A stretch of 24,097 nucleotides of DNA from Peptoclostridium sp965368085 (lineage in GTDB: Bacteria; Bacillota; Clostridia; Peptostreptococcales; Peptostreptococcaceae). Under the pieces are notes generated by a model. The model was not told where the DNA came from. It saw nothing but the letters and a program-made list of their open reading frames with translations, and did no database searches. Location of the stretch: assembly GCA_965368085.1 (NCBI GenBank), contig CBDULP010000031.1, positions 1 to 24,097 on the forward strand. The letters are read 5' to 3'. Positions 1 through 8,149 of the stretch are shown here, in pieces (the stretch's first letter is position 1; each line of letters starts with the position of its first letter). The translations under genes were made by a program, and so were the position numbers.

Positions 1-38
1 GCCGTGGTGTTTGCCGCACTGTTTCGGCGACAAGTAAT

Positions 39-67
39 ACTATACCAGCTTTATTGCTACCTGTCAA
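39..67 (-). promoter_or_regulatory. Strong sigma-A-type promoter pointing out of the window
   Basis: On the minus strand a perfect -35 (TTGACA, 67..62) lies 17 nt before a -10 of TATAGT (44..39). Transcription would start near position 32 and leave through the left edge. The leader is GC-richer than its surroundings and holds a CGCCG/GCGGC-type hairpin. No ribosome site or reading frame is visible in the remaining bases. A near-consensus promoter with a structured non-coding leader would suit an rRNA or tRNA operon, but that is inference because the target lies outside the window. Confidence 0.7.
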
Positions 68-94
68 TGTTTTTTACGGGAAATATTCAAAATA

Positions 95-151
95 TGAAAA
101 GACAAAATCTTTTGCATATTTTACCGGCTACTCTGCAATATGCAAAAGATT
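95..151 (-). terminator. Rho-independent terminator of the sigB operon
   Basis: A perfect 15-bp inverted repeat (arms 137-151 and 106-120, 16-nt loop) is followed on the minus strand by a T-rich run (TTTTGTCTTTT). It begins 12 nt beyond the sigB stop codon and is oriented to end the leftward transcript. Confidence 0.8.
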
Positions 152-163
152 AAAACATACTCA

Positions 164-970
164 TTAATAAACTATCTTTTCATATTCTTTTTTCAATTTT
201 GAAAGCACCTTTTTTTCTATTCTGGAAACAGTCATTTGAGAAACTCCCAGTTCGTTGGCTATGGTCATTTGTGTCTTGTTCCCAAAAAATCTGTCCTTTA
301 TTATCTTTAATTCAACATCATTAAGCTTTGACATTGCCCGTTCTAAGAAATCTTTGTTTTCTATAGCTGTAAAGCTTTTATCTTCACTTCCCACAAGGTC
401 CATAAGTTGAATATCCTTATCATCTCCATCATTGTCATATGAAAGATCCAACGACTTGGGTTTATAAACATATGATGCATCAATAGCTTCAAGTACTTCT
501 TCTTCAGTACAGCCCAAATACTCAGCTATGTCTTCCACTTTGGGAACCCTGTGGAGCTCTTGCTGAAGATGCACACTTGCAGTATTTACTTTTTTAGAAA
601 GCTCCTGTATTCTTCTTGGAACCCTTATTGACCAACCCTTATCCCTGAAATATTTTTTTATTTCCCCTATTATTGTAGGTGTAGCAAAGCTCGAGAATTC
701 AAACCCCTTTGTAACATCAAAGCGTTCTATCGCGTATATAAGTCCTAAAGAAGCCACCTGATATATGTCTTCATACTCTATTCCCTTGTTCAAAAACTTT
801 TTTGAAAGTATCTCAACTATATATATGTTTCTGTTTATAAGCTCATTCCTTATGGCTATATCCCTGCTTTCAGAATACATGACAAATAGCTCTTTATCAC
901 TCTTATCTGCATAAAAAGAATCTTGTGGGACGGACCTTCTCCTTGATATTCTTCTGCCCATTGCGTACAT
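164..970 (-). CDS. sigB: Alternative sigma factor of the SigB/SigF family (probable SigB)
   Basis: RNA polymerase sigma factor of the sigma-70 group 3 family, predicted to direct core polymerase to stress genes. Regions 2, 3 and 4 are all present. Region 2 includes the GLIYAIERFD and PTIIGEIKKYFRDK stretches, region 3 follows RVPRRIQEL, and region 4 ends in a helix-turn-helix (GVSQMTVSRIEKK). The RDKGWSIRVPRRIQEL segment resembles SigB more than SigF or SigG. The position after rsbV and rsbW matches the rsbV-rsbW-sigB order known from Bacillus and Clostridioides, where RsbW holds the sigma factor inactive. The start is uncertain. An AGGAG at 978..974 lies 3 nt before the ATG at 970 and 12 nt before another ATG at 961. 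The gene begins 6 nt after the rsbW stop, which suggests translational coupling. SigF of the spoIIA operon is the main alternative, but the region 2-3 sequence argues against it. Confidence 0.88.
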   Translation of the reverse strand: MYAMGRRISRRRSVPQDSFYADKSDKELFVMYSESRDIAIRNELINRNIYIVEILSKKFLNKGIEYEDIYQVASLGLIYAIERFDVTKGFEFSSFATPTIIGEIKKYFRDKGWSIRVPRRIQELSKKVNTASVHLQQELHRVPKVEDIAEYLGCTEEEVLEAIDASYVYKPKSLDLSYDNDGDDKDIQLMDLVGSEDKSFTAIENKDFLERAMSKLNDVELKIIKDRFFGNKTQMTIANELGVSQMTVSRIEKKVLSKLKKEYEKIVY

Positions 971-976
971 CAACTC

Positions 977-1432
977 CTAAAAATTCTCCTGCAAAAACTT
1001 GACCATTTTTATTTCTGTACCTGTTTCAAGTTCACAGCTAAAGCTAACTTCATCCATAAGGCTTTTTATTATGAATATCCCCAGTCCGCCTTCCTTGAGT
1101 TCTCCAAGATTAGGCTCCTTCACGTCCTTCTCATTTATTCCTTTTCCATTATCCTTTACCGTTATTGCTATTCTGTCACTAGCCACTTCAAAATCCACAT
1201 GAAACTCATCTATTCCATTGCAGCTATGCTGTATTGCATTTGTACAAGCTTCCGCTACGGCAACTTTTATATCTTCAATTTCCTCTATATTGAACCCTAT
1301 TCTGTTTGCAATTGCAGAAACTGTAAGTCTTATAACCCCTACATACTCCGGCTTGCTTGGAATTTTCATCGATATAAAGTCAAATTCTGAAACATCTTCT
1401 TTATATGTTAGTTGACTATTTATAGCATCCAA
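977..1432 (-). CDS. rsbW: Anti-sigma factor serine kinase RsbW
   Basis: GHKL-fold serine kinase and anti-sigma factor of 151 residues. In this family it either binds its sigma factor or binds and phosphorylates the antagonist RsbV. The ATP-binding boxes are intact: N-box EACTN (61-65), G1 box DNGKG (94-98) and G2 box GGLG (115-118). It lies between rsbV and sigB. Its GGAGGG ribosome site is inside the end of rsbV, and only 2 nt separate the two genes. SpoIIAB, the sporulation paralogue, has the same fold. Assignment to RsbW rests mainly on the SigB-like sigma factor next door. No RsbU, RsbX or stressosome genes are visible, so the signal input must be encoded elsewhere. Confidence 0.88.
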   Translation of the reverse strand: MDAINSQLTYKEDVSEFDFISMKIPSKPEYVGVIRLTVSAIANRIGFNIEEIEDIKVAVAEACTNAIQHSCNGIDEFHVDFEVASDRIAITVKDNGKGINEKDVKEPNLGELKEGGLGIFIIKSLMDEVSFSCELETGTEIKMVKFLQENF

Positions 1433-1434
1433 AT

Positions 1435-1752
1435 TTATCCCTCCACCTTAAATATTTTGTCAAGGCCTGTTATCTTGAATATCTTTTTTACATTAAGCTT
1501 CACATCTTTTATATATATATCCTTTTCATGCTGTTTTAATCTCTTAAGCGCACCTATGAGCACTCCCAGCCCTGTAGAATCTATATATTCAAGTCTTGAC
1601 GCATCTATCAATATATCCTGAGGCCTTTCAGCAACCATGTCTATAAGAGTCTCTTTAAGCTTATTCGCTGTATATATGTCTACTTCTCCCTTTAATGAGA
1701 CATCCCATATATTCTTATCTTCATCGAAACTCTTGTTTATTGTAAGTGACAT
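1435..1752 (-). CDS. rsbV: Anti-anti-sigma factor RsbV (STAS domain)
   Basis: Small STAS-domain protein of 105 residues that, in its family, frees the sigma factor by binding RsbW. The motif YIDSTGLGVLIGALK contains the usual phosphoacceptor serine, here Ser59, flanked by Asp58 and Thr60. Phosphorylation by RsbW would inactivate it. The ATG at 1752 is preceded by GGAGGG with about 6 nt spacing. A TTG directly before this ATG would be too close to that site. It is the first gene of the rsbV-rsbW-sigB trio. SpoIIAA is the sporulation equivalent and cannot be excluded from this gene alone. Confidence 0.88.
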   Translation of the reverse strand: MSLTINKSFDEDKNIWDVSLKGEVDIYTANKLKETLIDMVAERPQDILIDASRLEYIDSTGLGVLIGALKRLKQHEKDIYIKDVKLNVKKIFKITGLDKIFKVEG

Positions 1753-1774
1753 CAATATCCCTCCCCAAACTCAT

Positions 1775-2026
1775 CTATTGTTTTTTTATCTTTGACAATA
1801 CTCCAGCCAATACAGCCGTTATGTTAGTCAATTTTTCAACATTGTCAGTAATACCACTTATGTCAGCCACAATTTTTTTTATGTCTGGCTCATTTTTTTC
1901 AATCATGTCCATAGCCGATTTTATGGTTCTGTCTATACTTTTCACTGCATATGAAAGGTTTATGCACAGTACAAAAAATCCCATAGCCATAATAAATATT
2001 CCTATTTCCCAAAGACTAACGTTCAT
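1775..2026 (-). CDS. ytxG: DUF948 (YtxG-like) membrane-anchored general stress protein
   Basis: Protein of 83 residues with one N-terminal membrane helix (about residues 5-25, WEIGIFIMAMGFFVLCINL). A predicted coiled region follows that would extend into the cytoplasm. This layout and the SIDRTIKS segment match DUF948 proteins such as Bacillus YtxG. The chosen ATG at 2026 follows AGAGGA with 8 nt spacing and overlaps the end of ytxH by 11 nt, implying translational coupling. Longer starts at 2035 and 2047 in the same frame lack a well-spaced ribosome site. In Bacillus subtilis ytxG and ytxH belong to one operon under general stress control. Here they lie directly before rsbV-rsbW-sigB. The molecular function is unknown. 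Confidence 0.72.
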   Translation of the reverse strand: MNVSLWEIGIFIMAMGFFVLCINLSYAVKSIDRTIKSAMDMIEKNEPDIKKIVADISGITDNVEKLTNITAVLAGVLSKIKKQ

Positions 2027-2279
2027 AGTCATCATCCTCTGTTTCATAGCTCATGCTTATTACTATTTCCTCATCAGTAGGCACTATTTCTGCCTCTTGA
2101 ACAATATCCTCAAGCCTTTCTTTTATATCGCTTAATATGTCGTCTGAACTTTCTATTAATTTTTTAGCGCCTTCTGCTGCCATTTTTCTGAATTCCGAGC
2201 CTTTTTTTGGAGCAAATGCCAAGGCGGCGGCAGCACCCATAGCGGCACCAAGTATAAAATATCTTGATCTGCCTCTCAA
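2016..2279 (-). CDS. ytxH: YtxH-domain general stress protein
   Basis: Protein of 87 residues with the YtxH signature at its start: a short hydrophobic glycine/alanine-rich segment (FILGAAMGAAAALAFAPKKG), then a basic patch and an amphipathic acidic tail. The N-terminal segment probably sits in or on the membrane. It starts with TTG at 2279, 7 nt after GGAAGGGG, and no in-frame ATG with a ribosome site exists near the N-terminus. It overlaps the following DUF948 gene by 11 nt. Its role is not known beyond the family's link to stress regulons. Confidence 0.78.
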   Translation of the reverse strand: MRGRSRYFILGAAMGAAAALAFAPKKGSEFRKMAAEGAKKLIESSDDILSDIKERLEDIVQEAEIVPTDEEIVISMSYETEDDDYER

Positions 2280-2319
2280 GTCTACACCCCTTCCAAATGT
2301 TCAAGAAATCATTTATGCG

Positions 2320-2334
2320 GCCGGCATAGCCGGC
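2320..2334 (-). other. GC-rich hairpin between gyrA and ytxH
   Basis: Two GCCGGC blocks separated by 3 nt can form a 6-bp hairpin 6 nt after the gyrA stop. No T-run follows on the minus strand, so it is not a convincing terminator. It may protect the 3' end of processed gyrA mRNA or lower read-through into the stress block. Confidence 0.4.
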
Positions 2335-2340
2335 ACGCAT

Positions 2341-4773
2341 TTATTCTTCTTCAGCCATTATCTTGGCTATAGATACAACATTTGTTTCGCTTTCAGTTTT
2401 CATAAGCTTGACTCCACTTGTAGCTCTTCCCAGCCTTGATATTCCATTTACACCGAGTCTTATGAGGACACCATCCGAATTTATTATCATAAGGTCGTCC
2501 TCTGGATTTACAACTCTCGCACCAGATATTGCGCCGGTCTTTGGATTTATATTATATGTTTTTATCCCTTTACCACCTCTGGATTGTATTCTGTACTCAG
2601 TAAGAAGAGTCCTCTTTCCATAGCCATTTTCACTTACGACCAAAAGATCTTCACCCTCGCTTATAAGGTTAACCGATACTATCGTATCACCTTCTGAAAG
2701 CGTTATTCCCTTGACTCCCATGGCACTTCTTCCCATAGGTCTTATGTCATTTTCATTAAATCTTATAGACATTCCATTTTTAGTGACCATTATAATCTCC
2801 TGGTCCCCATCTGTAACCCTTACGCCTATAAGCTCGTCTTCTTCTCTTAGATTAATTGCTATAAGGCCATTTCTCTTACTTCTTCTAAACTCTTTAAGCA
2901 CAGTCTTTTTTATTATACCCATTTTAGTACATAATAAAAGATAATTTTCATCATCGACATCTTTCATTGGTATAAACGCTGTAACATACTCATCCTTTTC
3001 AAGCGGAAGTATATTTATAATCGCTGTACCTTTTGCCTGCCTCTTGCCTTCCGGTATCTCATACGCCTTAAGCCTGTATACCCTTCCTCTATTTGTAAAG
3101 AAAAGCACTCTGCTGTGTGCAGTAGTCGTCACAAGATGTTCTACAAAATCTTCCTCTCTGGTGCTAAGTGCGCTTATGCCCTTGCCACCCCTTTTTTGAA
3201 TTTTGTAAGTATCCGAAGTCACACGCTTTATATATCCAAGATGAGTAAGTGTTATTGTTATTTCCTCATCTTCTATAAGGTCTTCTATATTTATTTCTTC
3301 TTCTGAAGGCATTAGCTGAGTTCTTCTCTTATTCGCAAATTTTTCTTTTATTTCGAGCATTTCTCCCTTTATTATATTCATAAGTATAGGATCGTTCGAA
3401 AGTATTTCTCTCAGTGAGTTTATAGTCTCCATAAGCTCTTTGTATTCAGCGTCTATCTTTCCTCTTTCAAGTCCAGTAAGCCTTTGCAGCCTCATATCAA
3501 GTATTGCTTGGGCCTGAGGCTCTGTAAGTGCAAATCTATTTATAAGCTCTTCTTTTGCTATCTGACCGTCACTGCTTGACCTTATCAGTTTTATGACTTC
3601 ATCCATATTGTCCATAGCTATTTTAAGGCCTTCAAGTATATGCGCCCTGTCTTGAGCCTTTTTAAGCTCAAACTTGGTTCTTCTAGTTATAACATGCTTT
3701 TGGTGCTGAACATAGTGATGTAGCATCTGCTTTAGATTGAGCACCTTAGGCTCTCCATTTACAAGAGCAAGCATTATTATGCTGTAAGTGTCCTCAAGCT
3801 GAGAATGCTTGTAGAGCTGGTTAAGCACTATATTAGGATTGGCGTCCCTCTTAAGCTCTACAACTATCCTCATACCATGCCTGTTACTCTCATCCCTAAG
3901 GTCTGATATTCCCTCAACTCTCTTGTCTTTTACAAGGTCTGCTATTTTTTCTATAAGCCTTGCCTTGTTGACCTGATAAGGTATCTCAGTTATTATTATC
4001 CTGCTTCTTCCCTTATTTCCTTCTTCTATTTCAGCTTTTGCCCTTACCTTGACTTTTCCTCTTCCAGTCTGGTATGCCTTTACCATATCGTTTTTGCCCA
4101 TTATGATTCCACCTGTAGGAAAGTCCGGCCCCTTTATATGCTCTATCATTTCGTCAATCGATATGTCCGGATTATCTATAAGCGATATAGTTCCGTCTAT
4201 TACTTCCCCAAGGTTGTGAGGAGGTATTGAGGTTGCCATACCTACGGCAATTCCGTTAGAACCATTTACAAGCAGGTTCGGATATTTTGCTGGCAGAACC
4301 GAAGGCTCTTTTCTACTCTCATCATAGTTTGGAATAAAATCAACTGTATCTTTATCTATATCCCTCAAAAGCTCTATTGCAAGCTTTTCCATTTTAGCCT
4401 CTGTATAACGCATTGCTGCAGCGCTGTCCCCGTCTACGGAACCAAAGTTTCCATGTCCGTTTACAAGAGGATTTCTCATTGAAAAATCCTGTGCCATCTT
4501 TACCATTGCGTCGTATACTGATGCATCTCCGTGTGGGTGGTACTTACCCAAAACTTCCCCGACCACTGTAGCTGATTTTCTATATGCCTTTTCAGGATAC
4601 AGCCCAAGATCGTTCATGGCATACAGTATCCTTCTGTGAACAGGCTTAAGTCCGTCTCTAACATCTGGAAGCGCACGACCCACTATAACTGACATGGCAT
4701 AGTCTATATACGACTTTCTCATTTCATCTTCTATCTGTATTTCAATTATTTTGTCTTTTCCCTCTTCTATCAT
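2341..4773 (-). CDS. gyrA: DNA gyrase subunit A
   Basis: Breakage-reunion subunit of gyrase, 810 residues, acting with GyrB as an A2B2 enzyme that adds negative supercoils. The catalytic tyrosine is Tyr123 in AAAMRYTEAKM. The helix-turn-helix region carries HPHGDASVYDAM, and a GyrA-box (QKRGGKG) lies near residue 525 at the start of the C-terminal DNA-wrapping propeller. The family's usual serine or threonine at E. coli position 83 is Ala84 here, followed by Ser85 and the conserved Asp88. The ATG at 4773 follows GAAGGAG with 11 nt spacing. A TTG at 4782 is only 2 nt from that site and is less likely. It lies 56 nt after gyrB, presumably in the same operon. Confidence 0.97.
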   Translation of the reverse strand: MIEEGKDKIIEIQIEDEMRKSYIDYAMSVIVGRALPDVRDGLKPVHRRILYAMNDLGLYPEKAYRKSATVVGEVLGKYHPHGDASVYDAMVKMAQDFSMRNPLVNGHGNFGSVDGDSAAAMRYTEAKMEKLAIELLRDIDKDTVDFIPNYDESRKEPSVLPAKYPNLLVNGSNGIAVGMATSIPPHNLGEVIDGTISLIDNPDISIDEMIEHIKGPDFPTGGIIMGKNDMVKAYQTGRGKVKVRAKAEIEEGNKGRSRIIITEIPYQVNKARLIEKIADLVKDKRVEGISDLRDESNRHGMRIVVELKRDANPNIVLNQLYKHSQLEDTYSIIMLALVNGEPKVLNLKQMLHHYVQHQKHVITRRTKFELKKAQDRAHILEGLKIAMDNMDEVIKLIRSSSDGQIAKEELINRFALTEPQAQAILDMRLQRLTGLERGKIDAEYKELMETINSLREILSNDPILMNIIKGEMLEIKEKFANKRRTQLMPSEEEINIEDLIEDEEITITLTHLGYIKRVTSDTYKIQKRGGKGISALSTREEDFVEHLVTTTAHSRVLFFTNRGRVYRLKAYEIPEGKRQAKGTAIINILPLEKDEYVTAFIPMKDVDDENYLLLCTKMGIIKKTVLKEFRRSKRNGLIAINLREEDELIGVRVTDGDQEIIMVTKNGMSIRFNENDIRPMGRSAMGVKGITLSEGDTIVSVNLISEGEDLLVVSENGYGKRTLLTEYRIQSRGGKGIKTYNINPKTGAISGARVVNPEDDLMIINSDGVLIRLGVNGISRLGRATSGVKLMKTESETNVVSIAKIMAEEE

Positions 4774-4829
4774 ATAAATCAATTCTCCTTCCCGGATATA
4801 TTTCTTATAGAATGTACTTTACTTCCAAA

Positions 4830-6728
4830 CTAGAAATCCAGGTTGCTGACATATTTTGCATTCTGCTGTATAAATTCTCTTCTAGGCCCAACCTTGTCTC
4901 CCATTAGCATCGAAAACACCTCGTCTGCATGTGCCGCATCATCTATCGAAACCTGAAGCAATGTTCTGTGTTCTGGATTCATTGTAGTTTCCCAAAGCTG
5001 CTCTGGATTCATCTCTCCAAGACCCTTGTATCTTTGAAGGCCTACACCTTTTCTTCCTATTTCATTTAGTATTGAATCCATTTCCTTGTCGCTGTATGCA
5101 TATCTTTCAGACTTACCTTTTTTTATTTTGTATAGAGGCGGCTGTGCTATATATATATATCCTCCCTCGACAAGGTCCCTCATATATCTGAAGAAGAATG
5201 TGAGTATAAGAGTCCTTATATGCGCTCCATCGACATCGGCGTCCGTCATTATTACTATCTTGTGGTATCTAAGCTTTGAGATATCCAGCTCGTTACCTAT
5301 GCCGCATCCAAATGCCGTTATCATATTCTTTATTTCTTCTGAACTGAGTATTTTATCAAGCCTTGACTTTTCAACATTCAGTATTTTTCCCCTAAGTGGC
5401 AGTATAGCCTGGGTATTTCTGTCCCTGCCCTGCTTTGCCGAACCTCCCGCCGAGTCTCCCTCGACAAGATATACTTCTGATTTCGCAGGATCTTTTTCAG
5501 CGCAGTCCGCAAGCTTTCCTGGAAGAGATGTGCTCTCAAGCACACTTTTTCTCCTTGCAAGTTCCCTTGCCTTTTTAGCTGCATTTCTGGCCCTTTGCGC
5601 CCTTACACATTTTTCCACCATTATTTTTGCAACTTCAGGGTTTTCCTCCAAAAATGCCGATAAATTATCGTTGGTTACACTGTCTACAATTCCTCTTGCT
5701 TCAGTGTTGCCAAGTTTGGTCTTTGTTTGGCCCTCGAACTGAGGATCAGGCAGTTTGACAGAAACTATGGCAGTAAGCCCTTCCCTTATATCCTCTCCTG
5801 TAAAATTATCTTCCTTTTCCTTCAAGAGATTGTATTTTCTTGCATAGTCGTTTACAACTTTTGTAAGAGAAGCCTTGAAACCTGTAAGGTGGCTTCCACC
5901 CTCGTGCGTATTTATGTTGTTTGCAAATGAATATATGTTTTCAGTAAATCCATCCGTATACTGCATTGCTATTTCAACAGTATAATCATTTTGCTCTTTT
6001 TCAAAATATACGATTTGGCCATGTATTGCATTCCTGTTTTTGTTCAGATGCTTTACAAATTCAATAAGGCCTCCCGCATATGAAAACTCTTTCTTTTGTT
6101 CTCTTTCATATCGTTTGTCCTCAAGCACTATTTTTATGCCCTTGTTTAGGAACGCAAGCTCCCTGAGCCTGTGCTCAAGAGTCTCATATTTGTATACTGT
6201 TTCTTCGAAAATCGTGCCGTCAGGCTTGAAGGTTGTGATAGTTCCCGTTTCTGTAGTCTCTCCTACCACCTCAAGTTCTGTTACAGGATTTCCCCTTTCG
6301 TATTTCTGCCTGTGAATCTTTCCATCTCTTTTGACTATTACCTCAAGTTTTTCAGAAAGAGCGTTAACTACTGAAACACCGACTCCGTGAAGGCCTCCTG
6401 ATACTTTGTATCCTCCAGCCCCAAATTTACCTCCTGCGTGAAGCACTGTCAGAACTGTCTCTACAGTCGACTTCCCTGTCTTTGGATGGGTCTCGACAGG
6501 TATACCTCTTCCATTGTCAATGACAACTATTGAATTGTCATTTTCTATCGACACCGTTATATCCGTACAGTATCCTGCAAGCGCCTCATCTATACTGTTG
6601 TCTACAACCTCATACACAAGATGATGAAGCCCTCTTGGTCCCGTAGATCCTATATACATCCCCGGTCTTTTTCGTACCGGTTCAAGACCTTCAAGAACCT
6701 GTATTTGACTTGCTCCGTATTCTTGCAT
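4830..6728 (-). CDS. gyrB: DNA gyrase subunit B
   Basis: ATPase subunit of gyrase, 632 residues, the usual length for Gram-positive GyrB. It shows the GHKL ATP site (EVVDNSIDEA, DNGRGIPV, GGLHGVGVSVVNALS) and the transducer domain. The TOPRIM domain follows, with EGDSAGGSAKQGRD near residue 420 and DADVDGAH near 495. The C-terminus ends in the conserved RREFIQQNA tail. The ATG at 6728 shares one base with the stop of remB (TAATG). Its GGAGG ribosome site lies inside remB with 7 nt spacing, so translation is probably coupled. The recF-remB-gyrB-gyrA order is typical of Firmicutes origins. Confidence 0.98.
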   Translation of the reverse strand: MQEYGASQIQVLEGLEPVRKRPGMYIGSTGPRGLHHLVYEVVDNSIDEALAGYCTDITVSIENDNSIVVIDNGRGIPVETHPKTGKSTVETVLTVLHAGGKFGAGGYKVSGGLHGVGVSVVNALSEKLEVIVKRDGKIHRQKYERGNPVTELEVVGETTETGTITTFKPDGTIFEETVYKYETLEHRLRELAFLNKGIKIVLEDKRYEREQKKEFSYAGGLIEFVKHLNKNRNAIHGQIVYFEKEQNDYTVEIAMQYTDGFTENIYSFANNINTHEGGSHLTGFKASLTKVVNDYARKYNLLKEKEDNFTGEDIREGLTAIVSVKLPDPQFEGQTKTKLGNTEARGIVDSVTNDNLSAFLEENPEVAKIMVEKCVRAQRARNAAKKARELARRKSVLESTSLPGKLADCAEKDPAKSEVYLVEGDSAGGSAKQGRDRNTQAILPLRGKILNVEKSRLDKILSSEEIKNMITAFGCGIGNELDISKLRYHKIVIMTDADVDGAHIRTLILTFFFRYMRDLVEGGYIYIAQPPLYKIKKGKSERYAYSDKEMDSILNEIGRKGVGLQRYKGLGEMNPEQLWETTMNPEHRTLLQVSIDDAAHADEVFSMLMGDKVGPRREFIQQNAKYVSNLDF

Positions 6729-7021
6729 TACATTACCTCCATTTCAAAAGAAGAAAAATCATATTGATATGACCTTTTCAAAAGTGTATTCGACGATATT
6801 GACGAATAGTAAGCCTTTACGTCATATCCATAAGAGCCCTTTTCCCTTGTTATTATTATGGATTTAGGCTTTTCGCTGCATATGCTTTTTATGCCTTTTT
6901 CCTTTTTTATTTTTTCTATGAAATCTCTTGATATCTTAGACGAAAGTGCTGACTTTATGTCCATTATCATAATGATTTCGTTTGCATCTATATAATGGTT
7001 TTCTCCCAGGTGAAAAAACAT
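6728..7021 (-). CDS. remB: DUF370 protein RemB (YaaB), extracellular matrix regulator homologue
   Basis: Protein of 97 residues beginning MFFHLGENHYID, with PKSIIITREKG and a C-terminal SSNTLLKRS segment. This closely parallels Bacillus YaaB/RemB (MYIHLGDD..., TPKSIVVT..., SSSTLKKR). RemA of this family is a DNA-binding regulator of matrix genes. The exact role of RemB, especially in a clostridial host, is not established. Its ATG is preceded by GGAGG with 6 nt spacing. It lies 15 nt after recF and overlaps gyrB by one base, the conserved slot for this gene. Confidence 0.85.
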   Translation of the reverse strand: MFFHLGENHYIDANEIIMIMDIKSALSSKISRDFIEKIKKEKGIKSICSEKPKSIIITREKGSYGYDVKAYYSSISSNTLLKRSYQYDFSSFEMEVM

Positions 7022-7036
7022 TATTTACCTCCATTT

Positions 7037-8134
7037 TTATGTTATTCTTCCCTCTTTAACTCTATAAACAGACATTTCATACCCTTCAAATATTTTAATG
7101 TGAGATTCCTCAGCCGTAGTCACAAATGTCTGTATCCCGCTCAGGCTGTCTATAAGGCTTTTTTGCCTTTTCTCATCCAGCTCGCTGAGTACATCGTCCA
7201 AAAGAAGCACTGGATATTCTCCAGTCTCTTTTTTTATAAGTTCCAGTTCGGAAAGCTTGAGCGATATTGAGGCAGTCCTTTGCTGGCCCTGAGATCCATA
7301 TATTCTGACATCTATTGAATTTACAATTATTTTTATGTCATCTTTATGAGGCCCATATCTCGTATTTCCCCTTTGCATGTCATCCCTTCTGCTTTTTTTC
7401 AGCAGCAATTTCAGTCCATTTGATATTTCATCTTCACCGAGCTCTTCATCTTCCATTTTAAGCTGGCTCAAATACTCTATTTCAAAACTTTCTGGCTTTC
7501 CAACTATTTTAGAATGTATTCCCTTTGATATTTCTGACAGGCTTTCAACAAATCTTTTTCGTGCCATATAAATCCTGGATGCATATTGACATATTTGAAT
7601 GTCATATATGTCAATGAGGTCTTCATCCACTTTTTTATTTTTAAGGCAGCTGTTTCTTTGTGATAGGAGCTTATTATATGCAGAAAGATCGTGATAGTAC
7701 CGCGGGGATATCTGCGAAATCTCCCGGTCCATGAATTTTCGCCTTTCGGCAGGCCCGTCTTTGAGCATTCTTATATCTTCAGGTGAAAATATCACAGAGT
7801 TAAACGCTCCAAAGAGTTCCGATATCTTTTGAATTGAAATGCCATTCATTTTTATAGCCTTGCCCTTTTTGCCTATGAGCATTTCTATGCTGTGATTTCG
7901 GGATCCCCTGCTAAAAGCAATAGAAATATAACCCCTATCACTTTTGAAATTTATGACTTCTCTATCCTTGTTCGTACGAAATGACTTGCCTATGGACATA
8001 AAGTATATTGCCTCAAGTATATTTGTTTTTCCATGTCCATTACTTCCGACTATTATATTCAACTGCGGATTGAAATCCAATTGCATTTCACAGTAATTTC
8101 TAAAATTCAAGAGATTCAAGCTCTCCAGCTTCAT
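7037..8134 (-). CDS. recF: DNA replication and repair protein RecF
   Basis: SMC-like ATPase of 365 residues that, with RecO and RecR, helps load RecA at single-strand gaps and stalled forks. It carries Walker A GSNGHGKT (residues 30-37), the ABC signature region YGSQGQQRTASISLKLSE and Walker B YPVLLLDDVLSELD. The N-terminus KLESLNLLNFRNY is characteristic of RecF. The ATG at 8134 is chosen because AGGGG precedes it with about 8 nt spacing. An upstream TTG at 8140 sits almost on the ribosome site. It lies 15 nt after yaaA and 15 nt before remB. Confidence 0.96.
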   Translation of the reverse strand: MKLESLNLLNFRNYCEMQLDFNPQLNIIVGSNGHGKTNILEAIYFMSIGKSFRTNKDREVINFKSDRGYISIAFSRGSRNHSIEMLIGKKGKAIKMNGISIQKISELFGAFNSVIFSPEDIRMLKDGPAERRKFMDREISQISPRYYHDLSAYNKLLSQRNSCLKNKKVDEDLIDIYDIQICQYASRIYMARKRFVESLSEISKGIHSKIVGKPESFEIEYLSQLKMEDEELGEDEISNGLKLLLKKSRRDDMQRGNTRYGPHKDDIKIIVNSIDVRIYGSQGQQRTASISLKLSELELIKKETGEYPVLLLDDVLSELDEKRQKSLIDSLSGIQTFVTTAEESHIKIFEGYEMSVYRVKEGRIT

Positions 8135-8149
8135 AATCAAAGCCCCTCT

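Noticed and set aside
1..38. Partial tRNA or rRNA at the left edge
   Set aside because: The GC-rich stretch forms a small hairpin but no tRNA cloverleaf or recognisable rRNA sequence. It is better read as a leader.
5086..5742. Plus-strand frame of 218 codons opposite gyrB
   Set aside because: It lies wholly antisense to the conserved GyrB TOPRIM region and has no recognisable family features.
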